Shown: in pieces, positions 25,301 through 37,189 of the stretch
Position numbering within the stretch: position 1 is the first letter of the stretch
Layout of the letters: every line of letters starts with the position of its first letter
Assembly: GCA_040954595.2 (NCBI GenBank)
Contig: CM082585.2
Location: 2,418,001 to 2,482,000, forward strand
Length of the DNA: 64,000 bases
Reading direction: 5' to 3'
From: Balanoglossus misakiensis
Lineage: Eukaryota; Hemichordata
Notes under the pieces: generated by a model
What the model saw: only the letters and a program-made list of their open reading frames with translations
Told to the model about the DNA's origin: nothing
Databases searched by the model: none
Made by a program: the position numbers and the translations under genes

Positions 25301-27910
25301 AATACATAGATAGGCCTATGCGCATAAGAACGTTTTTCACTAGACTCTGTAGATCGACGGATAGTTCTAAAATTTCCATGGTTGCTTCCAAACAGCCTCT
25401 TTTATTTACCGAATTCTGTTGTGAGGCGCAGAACACGTAATAGGCCTATGCGCATAAGAGACTTTTCCACCAGACTCTGTAGATCGACGGATAGTTGTAA
25501 AATTTCCATGGTTGTTTCCAAACAGCCTCGTTTATTTACCGAATTCTGTTGTGATGCGTAGAACACATACATATGCCTATGCGCATAAGAAATTTTTCCA
25601 CTAGACTCCGTAGATCGACGGATAGTTCTAAAATTTCCATGGTTGCTTCCAAACAAAGCATCGTTTGTTTACAAAATTCTGTTGTGATGCGCAGAACACA
25701 TAGAGAGGCCTATGCGCATATGAACGTTTTCCACTAGACTCTGTATATCGACGGATAGTTCTAAAATTTCCATGGTTGCTTCCAAACACATCCTCGTTTG
25801 TTTACAAAATTCTGTTGTGATGCGCATAATACATAGATAGGCCTATGCGCATAAGAACGTTTTCCACTAGACTCTGTAGATCGACGGATAGTTCTAAAAT
25901 TTCCATGGTTGCTTCCAAACAGCCTCGTTTATTTACCGAATTCTCTTGTGAGGCGCAGAACACGTAATAGGCCTATGCGCATAAGAAACTTTTCCACCAG
26001 ACTCGGTAGATCGACAGACAGTTGTAAAATTTCCATGGTTGTTTCCAAACAGCCTCGTTTATTTACCGAATTCTGTTGTGATGCGTAGAACACATACATA
26101 TGCCTATGCGCATAAGAAATTTTTCCACTAGACTCCGTAGATCGACGGATAGTTCTAAAATTTCCATGGTTGCTTCCAAACAAAGCATCGTTTGTATACA
26201 AAATTCTGTTGTGATGCGCAGAACAAATAGAGAGGCCTATGCGCATAAGAACGTTTTCCACTGGACTCTGTATATCGACGGATAGTTCTAAAATTTCCAT
26301 GGTTGCTTCCAAGCACATCCTCGTTTGTTTACAAAATTATGTTGTGATGCGCATAATACATAGATAGGCCTATGCGCATAAGAACGTTTTCCAGTAGACT
26401 CTGTAGATCGACGGATAGTTCTAAAATTTCCATGGTTGCTTCCAAACAGCCTCGTTTATTTACCGAATTCTGTTGTGATGCGTAGAATACATACATATGC
26501 CTATGCGCATAAGAAATTTTACCACTAGACTCCGTAGATCGACGGATAGTTCTAAAATTTCCATGGTTGCTTCCAAACAAAGCATCGTTTGTTTACAAAA
26601 TTCTGTTGTGATGCGCAGAACACATAGATAGGCCTATGCGCATATGAACGTTTTCCACTATACTCTGTAGATCGACGGATAGTTCTAAAATTTCCATGGT
26701 TGCTTCCAAACAGCCTCGTTTATTTACAGAATTCTGTTGTGAGACGCAGAACACATACATATGCCTATGCGCATAAGAAATGTTTCCACTAGACTCCGTA
26801 GATCGACGGATAGTTGTAAAATTTACATGGTTGCTTCCAAATACAGCCTCGTTTATTTAGCGATTTCTGTTGTGATGCGCATAATACATAGATAGGCCTA
26901 TGCGCATAAGAACGTTTTTCACTATACTCTGTAGATCGACGGATAGTTCTAAAATTTCCATGGTTGCTTCCAAACAGCCTCGTTTATTTACCGAATTCTG
27001 TTGTGAGGCGCAGAACACGTAATAGGCCTATGCGCATAAGAGACTTTTCCACCAGACTCTGTAGATCGACGGATAGTTGTAAAATTTCCATGGTTGTTTC
27101 CAAACAGCCTCGTTTATTTACCGAATTCTGTTGTGATGTGTAGAACACATACATATGCCTATGCGCATAAGAAATTTTTCCACTAGACTCCGTAGATCGA
27201 CGGATAGTTCTAAAATTTCCATGGTTGCTTCCAAACAAAGCATCGTTTGTTTACAAAATTCTGTTGTGATGCGCAGAACACATAGAGAGGCCTATGCGCA
27301 TATGAACGTTTTCCACTAGACTCTGTATATCGACGGATAGTTCTAAAATTTCCATGGTTGCTTCCAAACACATCCTCGTTTGTTTACAAAATTCTGTTGT
27401 GATGCGCATAATACATAGATAGTCCTATGCGCATAAGAACGTTTTCCACTAGACTCTGTAGATCGACGGATAGTTCTAAAATTTCCATGGTTGCTTCCAA
27501 ACAGCCTCGTTTATTTACCGAATTCTCTTGTGAGGCGCAGAACACGTAATAGGCCTATGCGCATAAGAAACTTTTCCACCAGACTCTGTAGATCGACAGA
27601 CAGTTGTAAAATTTCCATGGTTGTTTCCAAACAGCCTCGTTTATATACCGAATTCTGTTGTGATGCGTAGAACACATACATATGCCTATGCGCATAAGAA
27701 ATTTTTCCACTAGACTCCGTAGATCGACGGATAGTTCTAAAATTTCCATGGTTGCTTCCAAACAAAGCATCGTTTGTATACAAAATTCTGTTGTGATGCG
27801 CAGAACAAATAGAGAGGCCTATGCGCATAAGAACGTTTTCCACTAGACTCTGTAGATCGACGGATAGTTCTAAAATTTCCATGGTTGCTTCCAAACACAT
27901 CCTCGTTTGT
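22370..27910. repeat. 3561-bp satellite duplication (27 monomers)
   Basis: Unusual variants repeat at an offset of 3561 bp: TCGGTAGATCGACAGACAG at 22442 and 26003, TTGTATACAAAATTC at about 22631 and 26192, and TCCAAGCACATCC at about 22748 and 26309. The region also shares a 4219-bp offset with 19.2-20.0 kb, so blocks of different size were copied in successive events. A third related block begins near 27511. Confidence 0.85.
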
Positions 27911-29249
27911 TTACAAAATTACGTTGTGATGCGCAGAACACATAGATAGGCCTATGCGCATCGGAAAGTTTTCCACTAGACTCCGTAGATGGACGGATAG
28001 TTCTAAAATTTCCATGGTTGCTTCCAAACACATCCTCGTTTGTTTACAAAAATCTGTTGTGATGCGCAGAACACATAGATAGGCCTATGTGCATATGAAC
28101 GTTTTCCACTATACTCCGTAGATCGACGGATAGTTCTAAAATTTCCATGGTTGCTTCCAAACAGCCTCGTTTATTTACCGAATTCTGTTGTGAGACGCAG
28201 AACACATACATATGCCTATGCGCATAAGAAATTTTTCCACTAGACTCCGTAGATCGACGTATAGTTGTAAAATTTACTTTGTTGCTTCCAAATACAGCCT
28301 CGTTTATTTAGATAGGCCTATGCGCATAAGAACGTTTTCCACTAGACTCTGTAGATCGACGGATAGTTCTAAAATTTCCATGGTTGCTTCCAAACAGCCT
28401 CGTTTATTTACCGAATTCTGTTGTGAGGCGCAGAACACGTAATAGGCCTATGCGCATCAGAAACTTTTCCACCAGACTCTGTAGATCGACGGATAGTTGT
28501 AAAATTTCCATGGTTGTTTCCAAACAGCCTCGTTTATTTACCGAATTCTGTTGTGATGCGTAGAACACATACATATGCCTATGCGCATAAGAAATTTTTC
28601 CACTAGACTCCGTAGATCGACGGATAGTTCTAAAATTTCCATGGTTGCTTCCAAACAAAGCATCGTTTGTTTACAAAATTCTGTTGTGATGCGCAGAACA
28701 CATAGAGAGGCCTATGCGCATAAGAACGTTTTCCACTAGACTCTGTATATCGACGGATAGTTCTAAAATTTCCATGGTTGCTTCCAAACACATCCTCGTT
28801 TGTTTACAAAATTCTGTTGTGATGCGCATAATACATAGATAGGCCTATGCGCATAAGAACGTTTTCCACTAGACTCTGTAGATCGACGGATAGTTCTAAA
28901 ATTTCCATGGTTGCTTCCAAACAGCCTCGTTTATTTACCGAATTCTGTTGTGAGGCGCAGAACACGTAATAGGCCTATGCGCATAAGAAACTTTTCCACC
29001 AGACTCTGTAGATCGACGGACAGTTGTAAAATTTCCATGGTTGTTTCCAAACACATCCTCGTTTGTTTACAAAATTCTGTTGTGATGCGCAGAACACATA
29101 GATAGGCCTATGCGCATTGGAAATGTTTCCACTAGACTCCGTAGATCGACGGATAGTTCTAAAATTTCCATGGTTGCTTCCAAACACATCCTCGTTTGTT
29201 TACAAAATTCTGTTGTGATGCGCAGAACACATAGATAGGCCTATGCGCA

Positions 29250-31200
29250 TTGGAAAGTTTTCCACTAGACTCCGTAGATCGACGGATAGTTCTAAAATTT
29301 CCATGGTTGCTTCCAAACAGCCTCGTTTATTTACCGAATTCTGTTGTGAGGCGCAGAACACGTAATAGGCCTATGCGCATAAGAAACTTTTCCACCAGAC
29401 TCTGTAGATCGACGGACAGTTGTAAAATGTCCATGGTTGTTTCCAAACAGCCTCGTTTATTTACAGAATTATGTTGTGATGCGTAGAACACATACATATG
29501 CCTATGCGCATAAGAAATTTTTCCACTAGACTCCGTAGATCGACGGATAGTTCTAAAATTTCCATGGTTGCTTCCAAACAAAGCATCGTTTGTTTACAAA
29601 ATTCTGTTGTGATGCGCAGAACACATAGAGAGGCCTATGCGCATAAGAACGTTTTCCACTAGACTCTGTATATCGACGGATAGTTCTAAAATTTCCATGG
29701 TTGCTTCCAAACACATCCTCGTTTGTTTACAAAATTCTGTTGTGATGCGCATAATACATAGATAGGCCTATGCGCATAAGAACGTTTTCCACTAGACTCT
29801 GTAGATCGACGGATAGTTCTAAAATTTCCATGGTTGCTTCCAAACAGCCTCGTTTATTTACCGAATTCTGTTGTGAGGCGCAGAACACGTAATAGGCCTA
29901 TGCGCATAAGAAACTTTTCCACCAGACTCTGTAGATCGACGGACAGTTGTAAAATTTCCATGGTTGTTTCCAAACAGCCTCGTTTATTTACCGAATTATG
30001 TTGTGATGCGTAGAACACATACATATGCCTATGCGCATAAGAAATTTTTCCACTAGACTCCGTAGATCGACGGATAGTTCTAAAATTTCCATGGTTGCTT
30101 CCAAACAAAGCATCGTTTGTTTACAAAATTCTGTTGTGATGCGCAGAACACATAGAGAGGCCTATGCGCATAAGAACGTTTTCCACTAGACTCTGTATAT
30201 CGACGGATAGTTCTAAAATTTCCATGGTTGCTTCCAAACACATCCTCGTTTGTTTACAAAATTCTGTTGTGATGCGCAGAACACATAGATAGGCCTATGC
30301 GCATTGGAAATGTTTCCACTAGACTCCGTAGATCGACGGATAGTTCTAAAATTTCCATGGTTGCTTCCAAACACATCCTCGTTTGTTTACAAAATTCTGT
30401 TGTGATGCGCAGAACACATAGATAGGCCTATGCGCATTGGAAAGTTTTCCACTAGACTCCGTAGATCGACGGATAGTTCTAAAATTTCCATGGTTGCTTC
30501 CAAACAGCCTCGTTTATTTACCGAATTCTGTTGTGAGGCGCAGAACACGTAATAGGCCTATGCGCATAAGAAACTTTTCCACCAGACTCTGTAGATCGAC
30601 GGACAGTTGTAAAATGTCCATGGTTGTTTCCAAACAGCCTCGTTTATTTACAGAATTATGTTGTGATGCGTAGAACACATACATATGCCTATGCGCATAA
30701 GAAATTTTTCCACTAGACTCCGTAGATCGACGGATAGTTCTAAAATTTCCATGGTTGCTTCCAAACAAAGCATCGTGTGTTTACAAAATTCTGTTGTGAT
30801 GCGCAGAACACATAGAGAGGCCTATGCGCATAAGAACGTTTTCCACTAGACTCTGTATATCGACGGATAGTTCTAAAATTTCCATGGTTGCTTCCAAACA
30901 CATCCTCGTTTGTTTACAAAATTCTGTTGTGATGCGCAGAACACATAGATAGGCCTATGCGCATTGGAAAGTTTTCCACTAGACTCCGTAGATCGACGGA
31001 TAGTTCTAAAATTTCCATGGTTGCTTCCAAACACATCCTCGTTTGTTTACAAAAATCTGTTGTGATGCGCAGAACACATAGATAGGCCTATGCGCATATG
31101 AACGTTTTCAACTAGACTCTGTATATCGACGGATAGTTCTAAAATTTCCATGGTTGCTTCCAAACACATCCTCGTTTGTTTACAAAATTCTGTTGTGATG
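29250..31200. repeat. 1187-bp higher-order repeat (9 monomers)
   Basis: Blocks starting near 29250 and 30437 match at an offset of 1187 bp. Both include the GCATTGGAAAGTTTTCC variant and a GTAAAATGTCCATGG variant (near 29423 and 30610). Confidence 0.8.
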
Positions 31201-31421
31201 CGCAGAACACATAGATAGGCCTATGCGCATTGGAAAGTTTTCCACTAGACTCCGTAGATCGACGGATAGTTCTAAAATTTCCATGGTTGCTTCCAAACAC
31301 ATCCTCGTTTGTTTACAAAAATCTTTTGTGATGCGCAGAACACATTGATAGGCCTAATGAACGTTTTCCACTATACTCTGTAGATCGACGGATAGTTCTA
31401 AAATTTCCGTGGTTGCTTCCA

Positions 31422-33221
31422 GTCTAATTAATTCAGATAAAAAGAATTGACACATTATGATGTAAATATTTATAAAAGTAGTAATAATGTAAGAGATAAC
31501 CATAATTCAAAATTCATTAAATTCTAATGTAATTTTAAAGTTTTGTTTTAAATTTTTCATGAAAAAAATAAGCATATCAAGTGACATGTTTAATAGTGAA
31601 AAAAACCTGAATGTCACAAAATCAACAATCATCTAAAGAAATTAACACTGATTCCTCTTTTCCATCACACTGTATCAAAAACTCCTACCAAAAGTACAGT
31701 ATTATTTAAACCACAAATAAGAAAAATCTCCTTATTATGACTTGTCAGATTATTAGGTGACAGACAGGAGTTGGCAGATGCTGGAGGCCGGGAGAAAATC
31801 ATCCTATCTTATCTGCTCCAGATCGCTTTGAATATTCTCCTAATCCTGATGTACATGTATCAGATCAATCTTGTATGTTACTAATTGAACAATTTGTTCT
31901 TCGGTATAACAGAACCAGTTGAATACTCAAAGTCATGCAAAGGGTAAGACAATATCTCTTCTCCAGAAAGTCAAGGGTTCTTGAGAATATTCCTTCTACA
32001 CAGGCAGCTCTAAAAGAACATGTGCTATGAGAAACCTAGCAAAGCTATATCAAACCAACAGAATCCCATTGGAAATCAAGTTGGAAAACTCTTAGTCAAG
32101 CCCAAGAAAAGAGTCAACCTCAGGAAATCAGTTGTAAAAAGTAATGCACATGTTCCTGTAGGTGCTTTAGGTCTAGTCTGACAGCAGTGCTCTTTGTTAC
32201 TGTAAAGGAGAATGTCATCAAGATTGATCTGATACATGTACATCACAATTAGGATAATATACAGAGGAATGTATGGAAGCAAGTATGTTTTACAACCCAT
32301 AATCCTGTTTCTGAGTGTTACAATTGACCAAAAAGTGCCAATAATGGGAGAGAAGTGTGAATGTCAGTTTCTGGCCGCTATTTTGGGATCCATATTGGAA
32401 AATGTCCGCCATGGGTCAATGAATAATTGTACCAAATTTCATGCTTTTAACCCAAAGTGCACGATTTTAAAGTTTGATATCTGTTTCTGGTCACTAGAGG
32501 GCTGTGTCATTTTAGATCCATATCAGAAAATGGCCGCCATAAGTGTACCAAGTTTCATGCTTTTAACCCAAATTGCACGATTTTTGGGTTAACTGCCCCA
32601 CTACAAGGAGAAGTGCAGACTGAAATGCAGTGATTGTCAATGTTGTAAATGTATGTGTTGTTGTTGTTTGTTAAAATGTCAGGTTTTTGTAGAATTGATG
32701 TTTAACAACTTAGCTACTTTGCATGTCAAGCAAGGAGTACACTCAGTCATGTGTAGTATGGTAGTTTAAGCTTAGCTTCATTGAGATGTCATGTCTGGAG
32801 AACATTCACTGAGTTTGAATATTTGCTTGTAGTTTTTAGTCATCCAAGAACTTAGTCTGAGGTTGCCAACCTGTCTATCAGATGTGAAGTTAATACCTTA
32901 AATAATTACAATGACATTGTTCATTTCTCCTGTATATGTAAAAATCACATGTAATTTATTCAAAAGCTGACTACAAATCACATAGCACAATGCTCATTCA
33001 AAACAAGATATAATTTTTAAGTTTTAAGTTATAAGGTTTATTTAGTAGAGCATGTTTTGTACATTACATTATATTTCCAGTTTTGATTGGAAAAACTGCA
33101 TGAAAATACGTGTTCACCGAGTTGCAATGACAGTATTACAGTACATCCATATCATTCCTAATTTTATGTGAGAAAACACTGTTGTTGGTATAAGTCAGAA
33201 ACTGACATGAAACTGAATACA
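31422..33221. other. AT-rich single-copy-like region, no gene seen
   Basis: The satellite ends abruptly and AT-rich sequence follows, with no convincing splice-flanked coding exon. The longest frame (32236-32592, plus) runs over the diverged repeat at 32345-32595 and shows no recognised domain. I see nothing else of substance here. Confidence 0.5.
32345..32595. repeat. two diverged ~120-bp units with CCGCCAT and CATGCTTTTAACCC
   Basis: TTTCATGCTTTTAACCCAAA followed by TGCACGATTTT occurs near 32438 and 32556. GATCCATAT followed by GGAAAATGTCCGCCAT or CAGAAAATGGCCGCCAT precedes each. This looks like an old dispersed repeat of unknown class. Confidence 0.6.
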
Positions 33222-34731
33222 TATAACTCTTCTTTTTTTTTTTTTTTTTTTTTTTTTTTTCATTTCAAAAATACAGGACAAAAACAAAAAAGTCGACAAA
33301 GACAAGAAAAAGAAAGAAACCACAAAAAGAACACTAATAAACGAACAAGTTGACAAAAGCTCCCCATTTTTCTAGATGTATCCCCTGTCTATCATTTGTA
33401 GTGGCTACATTATCTTCTATTTTATAAATAGATTTCACATATGATTTAAACTGAAGCATGTTTGGCAAAACATTCGGCACTTTACATGTAAAAATATAAG
33501 AACGTCCAATCAAAAGAATGAAATTTGCAAGTTGACTACCTCCCTCATCTATATTACCCAGAATACAGTACATTGCACTTAACCTTAGTGTATTAAGTGT
33601 AACAGTAAAAAAAACACTCTTTCACTGAAATCCAAAACCGACTAGTATAAATACAATCCCAAAAAAGATGGTAATAATCCTCTACAACATCTTTACAAAA
33701 AATACAAAGTGGGGAGTCAATTATTCGCCATTTGTAAAGCATGCGGTTTGAAGGCAAGATCTTCATTATTAGTTTGTACTGAAAATTCCAAAGCTTAATA
33801 TCATTTGTTAATTTGAAAGGAAGCGAAAACACAGTTTTTAAGGAAAATACTTCATCAAATACATCGTACCAATAACGTATTATGTGTGGAGAAAGCTCCT
33901 GTGGTGTTTGTAAATTCAGAACAAAAGTGTACATCTCTCTATTGAGTTTTTTACCAGACAAACAATTGGGATTTCGAAAATTAGGCTTACATACCAGTAG
34001 TTTGGATGAGTGTGAATTATGTACAATATTTTTCCAATCAAGTGGTAATGCACATAATAACTGAAATTGTGTACAAATATTACCATATATTGTAGTAAAC
34101 TGCTGATAATTATAAAACTTACAATTAGCATCGATAAGATCATTAATAAAAATAACACCATTCCTTGAAAAGTTATTCCACAATATTGGCTTATCACTAA
34201 TTCGTATCTCAGAATTATTGCAAATTAGTTCTTGGCATACATCGTCTTTATCAGATACTGTAGTGGTATTATACTGCAGCCATGCTGAATAAATTTGTCT
34301 TAAGAAAACAGAATTAATGGGGTTCAAAATATGAAAATCATCTTTTTTTAAATTGGCATAATACACTTGGGGCCCACCAAAACTGGAAAGAACAAATTTA
34401 TACCATTTACTACAAAATAAACTATTGTTTCACATGATCCTCAAAAACCAGGCTGTCTTTAGCGTCAAATTAAAGGCAGGCAAATTTGTCAAATTGAGAC
34501 CCCCATTTACATATTAATTGTAGATGGTATTCCTCTTAATCTTGTCTCGCTTACCACCCCACAAAAAATTGAAAACTAAAAACTGAAGTTTCATACTTTT
34601 TAAAGAAGTCATTACCAGGAGATGGTAGAGACATGAAAAGATGAGTAAACTGTGAATTGACCAAGGATTTTATAATTGTTACTTTCCCATAAAAAGTGAG
34701 CCCCCTACCGTGCCATGTATAACTCTTCTTT
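33222..34731 (-). mobile_element. 5'-truncated Tx1/L1-like LINE copy with 14-bp target duplication
   Basis: The 14-mer TATAACTCTTCTTT occurs at 33222-33235 and 34718-34731, directly flanking a minus-strand LINE fragment. A run of T ending at 33260 is the poly(A) tail of the minus-strand element. The body is about 1.48 kb, only the 3' third of a full LINE, as expected of 5' truncation during target-primed reverse transcription. The 14-bp duplication and poly(A) tail agree with L1-group elements. The copy is decayed. Confidence 0.9.
33593..34690 (-). pseudogene. C-terminal part of a Tx1/L1-like LINE ORF2 protein (decayed)
   Basis: The longest intact piece is 257 codons (34366 to 33593). Its C-terminus has the zinc-knuckle-like motif of L1/Tx1 ORF2 proteins at residues 221-238 (C-I-F-C ... 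H-L-F-W-D-C), preceded by LWNFQYKLIMKILPSNRMLY, a typical pre-knuckle block. Reading further upstream, the same frame shows FNFLWGGKRDKIKR and NGGLNLTNLPAFNL, which match the region after the reverse transcriptase in this family, but it is broken by several in-frame stops (for instance just upstream of the 257-codon piece). The reverse transcriptase and endonuclease domains are absent because of 5' truncation. It cannot encode a working protein. Confidence 0.85.
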
Positions 34732-34849
34732 ACACTAGTAATTTCTCACAATATTATAATGTGACTCTACCATTGTTATTTGTATTTGATGTACCTGTTC
34801 CCAATTGTGAAAAAATAACACTTAGTATACAGTAAATATGAACAAGTTG

Positions 34850-35345
34850 TTTGGTTTATAGGGAGGAACCAAGTTCGATTTCCTCAAAAAGGCAAAGAAG
34901 CCAATTAAAACAGCGCACCAAACTGTTAAATGAAACTTGTTGGAAAGATCAATAATAGTTGCCAATTTCCTCCAACATGGGAACTGTCAAAGGCAACTTC
35001 TGAGAAGGTGTGTGGACACTGCTTTTTCTGATGCCTGTGAGCGCCAATTTGAAACCCAGGCATTCGAAAGGTTTCAGGCTGTGGCCGGTCAGTATATGAA
35101 GTGTCTTGACACCCGCAATATAATTGGTAACGGATGCAGGACTACTAAACGACCTGCTAAGAAACTGGGCATAAAGCGCCAAAACCGTGGACGTTGTAGG
35201 CACCGCTTACAAACCGTAGTGAAGTGCAAAACTTATATAGGAGCGGAACTGAATATTCAGGTTCCTGAGCGTACCGGGACGAAAGGCTGCTAGCCGGGAG
35301 TTCTTGACCTCTTGTCTTAATAACTCCAGATCTTGCTGCACAGCT
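34850..35345 (-). pseudogene. tyrosine recombinase, truncated (DIRS copy A)
   Basis: In life the enzyme integrates the circular DNA copy of a DIRS element by site-specific strand exchange. The N-terminal core-binding part is readable in 35203-34949 (PTTSTVLALYAQFLSRSF, then ASVTNYIAGVKTLHILTG). Upstream, a matching block (FRPGTLRNLNIQFRSY) lies in the same region but is separated by an in-frame TAA near 35206. After PMLEEIGNY, near 34950, a one-base shift moves the frame. The following block includes FFAFLRKSNLVPP, whose Arg is the first catalytic residue of the family. Similarity ends at about 34850, so the His-x-x-Arg and Tyr boxes are missing and the copy is dead. Confidence 0.8.
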
Positions 35346-35359
35346 GCAAATAAATTAAA

Positions 35360-37130
35360 ATAAGACGTTTAGTGAAAACAATGCTTCTGAAGGACGAGTT
35401 TCTTCAAGAAGTTTATCTCCTGTGAGTGAGGCAAAGGTGTCGCGGTACTTGCGGTCCAAATGCCAGCGTGACAAGCAATCGGCAATGCTGTTCTGAGCGC
35501 CAGGAAGATAGGCGCGCTTTCAGCTCGAACTGATGTGTCGCTGCAATAAACCAAAGTTCGCGCGCGGCTGACATGAGAAAGGGGTCGCGACCGCGGCCGG
35601 TGTTAAGAACCTGTACCATGCTGCTGTTGTCGCTGATGACTAGAATGCGCAGGCCTGTCCATTTGTCACCCCAAAGTCTGGCCGCCACTACGATGGTGAG
35701 CATGTCAAGGCAATGGATAGGCTGTTGCTGCTGCAAGACAAAATCTGGGAATGGGGCATGGAAATACTGTGAGGCTGAGATTCCACCACATCCTGAAAGG
35801 CAAGCATCTGTACAAATAACGCTGTTAGGTGTGGACCAGACCAGTTCCGGAATAATCGAAACGCCGTTATATTGCCTAAGAAAAGAGATCCACCAACTGA
35901 TATCTTTCTGGAACTGCACGTTTAAGTAAATGTGATGCCGCGCTGACTGGACAGAACGTAGCGTGTCAAGCATGCGGCTAATAAAAAGACGGCCTGCACG
36001 AACACAGCTAGAGACAAATGAAAGCTTGCCGATAAGGACCTGCAACTGACGTCTAGTGGCATTTTTCCTGCCTGAACAATGAGCAAGAAGCTCTGAAAGC
36101 TCAGTGAGCCTGTCCTCTGTGACTAAAAACGAGAGACAAGTTGTGGGGGTTACAGCTTGACCAAAGGCTTCCTGTAGACCTAATTCAGAGAGAAGAGACC
36201 GCAAAGCTAAAAAGGCGGACTGGGCCCGTATAGGGGTGTCTGCGCCGCAAAAGTCATCCAAAATAATTGACTGCGCGAAAACCCAGATTATGGTACATGG
36301 CAATCACGGTGTTCGTGGTGGCCTGACATGCAAGCGCCGCGGAGCGCAACCCAAATGGCAAACGGAGATCAATAAAGAGCGAATCTCGCCATGTATAACC
36401 CAACAGGTGAAAGTCGTGGGGATCCACTGGCAATTGTCTGTAAGCCCTACTCAAGTCTAGTTTAAACAAGAGACAACCGGGACCCAAATCTCTGATAATC
36501 GCGACCAGCGTGTCAATATTGGGGTAGCGGAGCTGGAAAGGCTGCTGCAGGAAGGTCAATGCTGAAAAACCTGCATTGACAGAACTAGAGATGGGAAAAC
36601 TGAGATCCATTATAATACGCCTATACGGAGACCCCTTCTTCGGGACTGAGGAGAGCGGGGAAGTAGCCACTGGCATAGTATGTGGGTTAGATGCGAATGG
36701 TCCAGCGGTGGCCTTTAGACTAACTTCAGTGCTAACGAAGGCATCAACATGGTGAGCAAATTGCAAGGCGGATCTATGGTTGCGCCTGCTAGCAAGTGGC
36801 AAGCAATTACCAGTGAAATTGATGGGCCAACCAAATTCAAGAAAGTCAACTATAATTCCGCTGTGCCTGTCAGGAAGTCTGGCTCGCCATGCTGGAATGT
36901 TTAGTGCAATGGGAACAGGGATACGCACTCCGGCAAAGTTTGGTTTTCCGGAAGTGAAAACTGTCCTGTGCGCTTGTAGGACCTACTCGTGTGAAACTGG
37001 CGAACATGGGGGCCAATCAGTCGTGTGTGGGGGGACCCAGGCCGGAATAACTGGAAGAAGTGGAGTGTCAACAACGGTGGGTACTAAAAATTCCTGGTAC
37101 TGGAAGGTCTTGGTACCTGATATAGCCTTT
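35360..37130 (-). pseudogene. reverse transcriptase-RNase H, frame-broken (DIRS copy A)
   Basis: Copies element RNA into DNA and degrades the RNA. The RT fingers/palm lie in 36928-36254 (HTMPVATSPLSSVPKKGSPY, RRIIMDLSFPISSSVNAGF, then FKLDLSRAYRQLPV with the first catalytic Asp). The frame breaks inside the catalytic box near 36265-36272, at a run of four T. The Asp-Asp pair (LDDFCGAD) continues in the frame of 36303-35413. RNase H follows in that frame: CTDACLSGCGG, then CLDMLTIVVAARLWG, then VISDNSSMVQ. A second shift near 35515 displaces the last RNase H block into another frame. The protein is therefore split in at least three pieces. Confidence 0.85.
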
Positions 37131-37189
37131 GCTAGAACATGATGCGAGAGGGCACAGTCGAAAAGTACAGAAATGTGGCAATACAAATT

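Larger units (their letters stand above)
15424..31421. repeat. satellite array, right block (~131-132 bp monomer)
   Basis: Continuation of the same satellite, about 121 monomers, in phase with the left block. The composition of subtypes changes along the array. Monomers with CATATGAACG and ACAAAGCCTCG prevail up to about 18.6 kb. Monomers with AAGCATCG and GTAGAACACATAC prevail from about 19.2 kb. Monomers with GCATTGGAAAG appear only after about 29.1 kb. The right edge is degenerate: a unit near 31350 has lost the TGCGCAT part, and similarity ends at GTTGCTTCCA, about 31421. Confidence 0.97.

Noticed and set aside
1-31421. Dozens of 60-129-codon open frames in the satellite on both strands
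   Set aside because: They repeat with the monomer period, occur on both strands of the same bases and exist because many monomers are 132 bp, a multiple of three. No start context, splice or family support.
1-31421. CRISPR-like regular spacing
   Set aside because: The whole period is repeated without unique spacers, the context is eukaryotic and there are no cas genes. It is a satellite.
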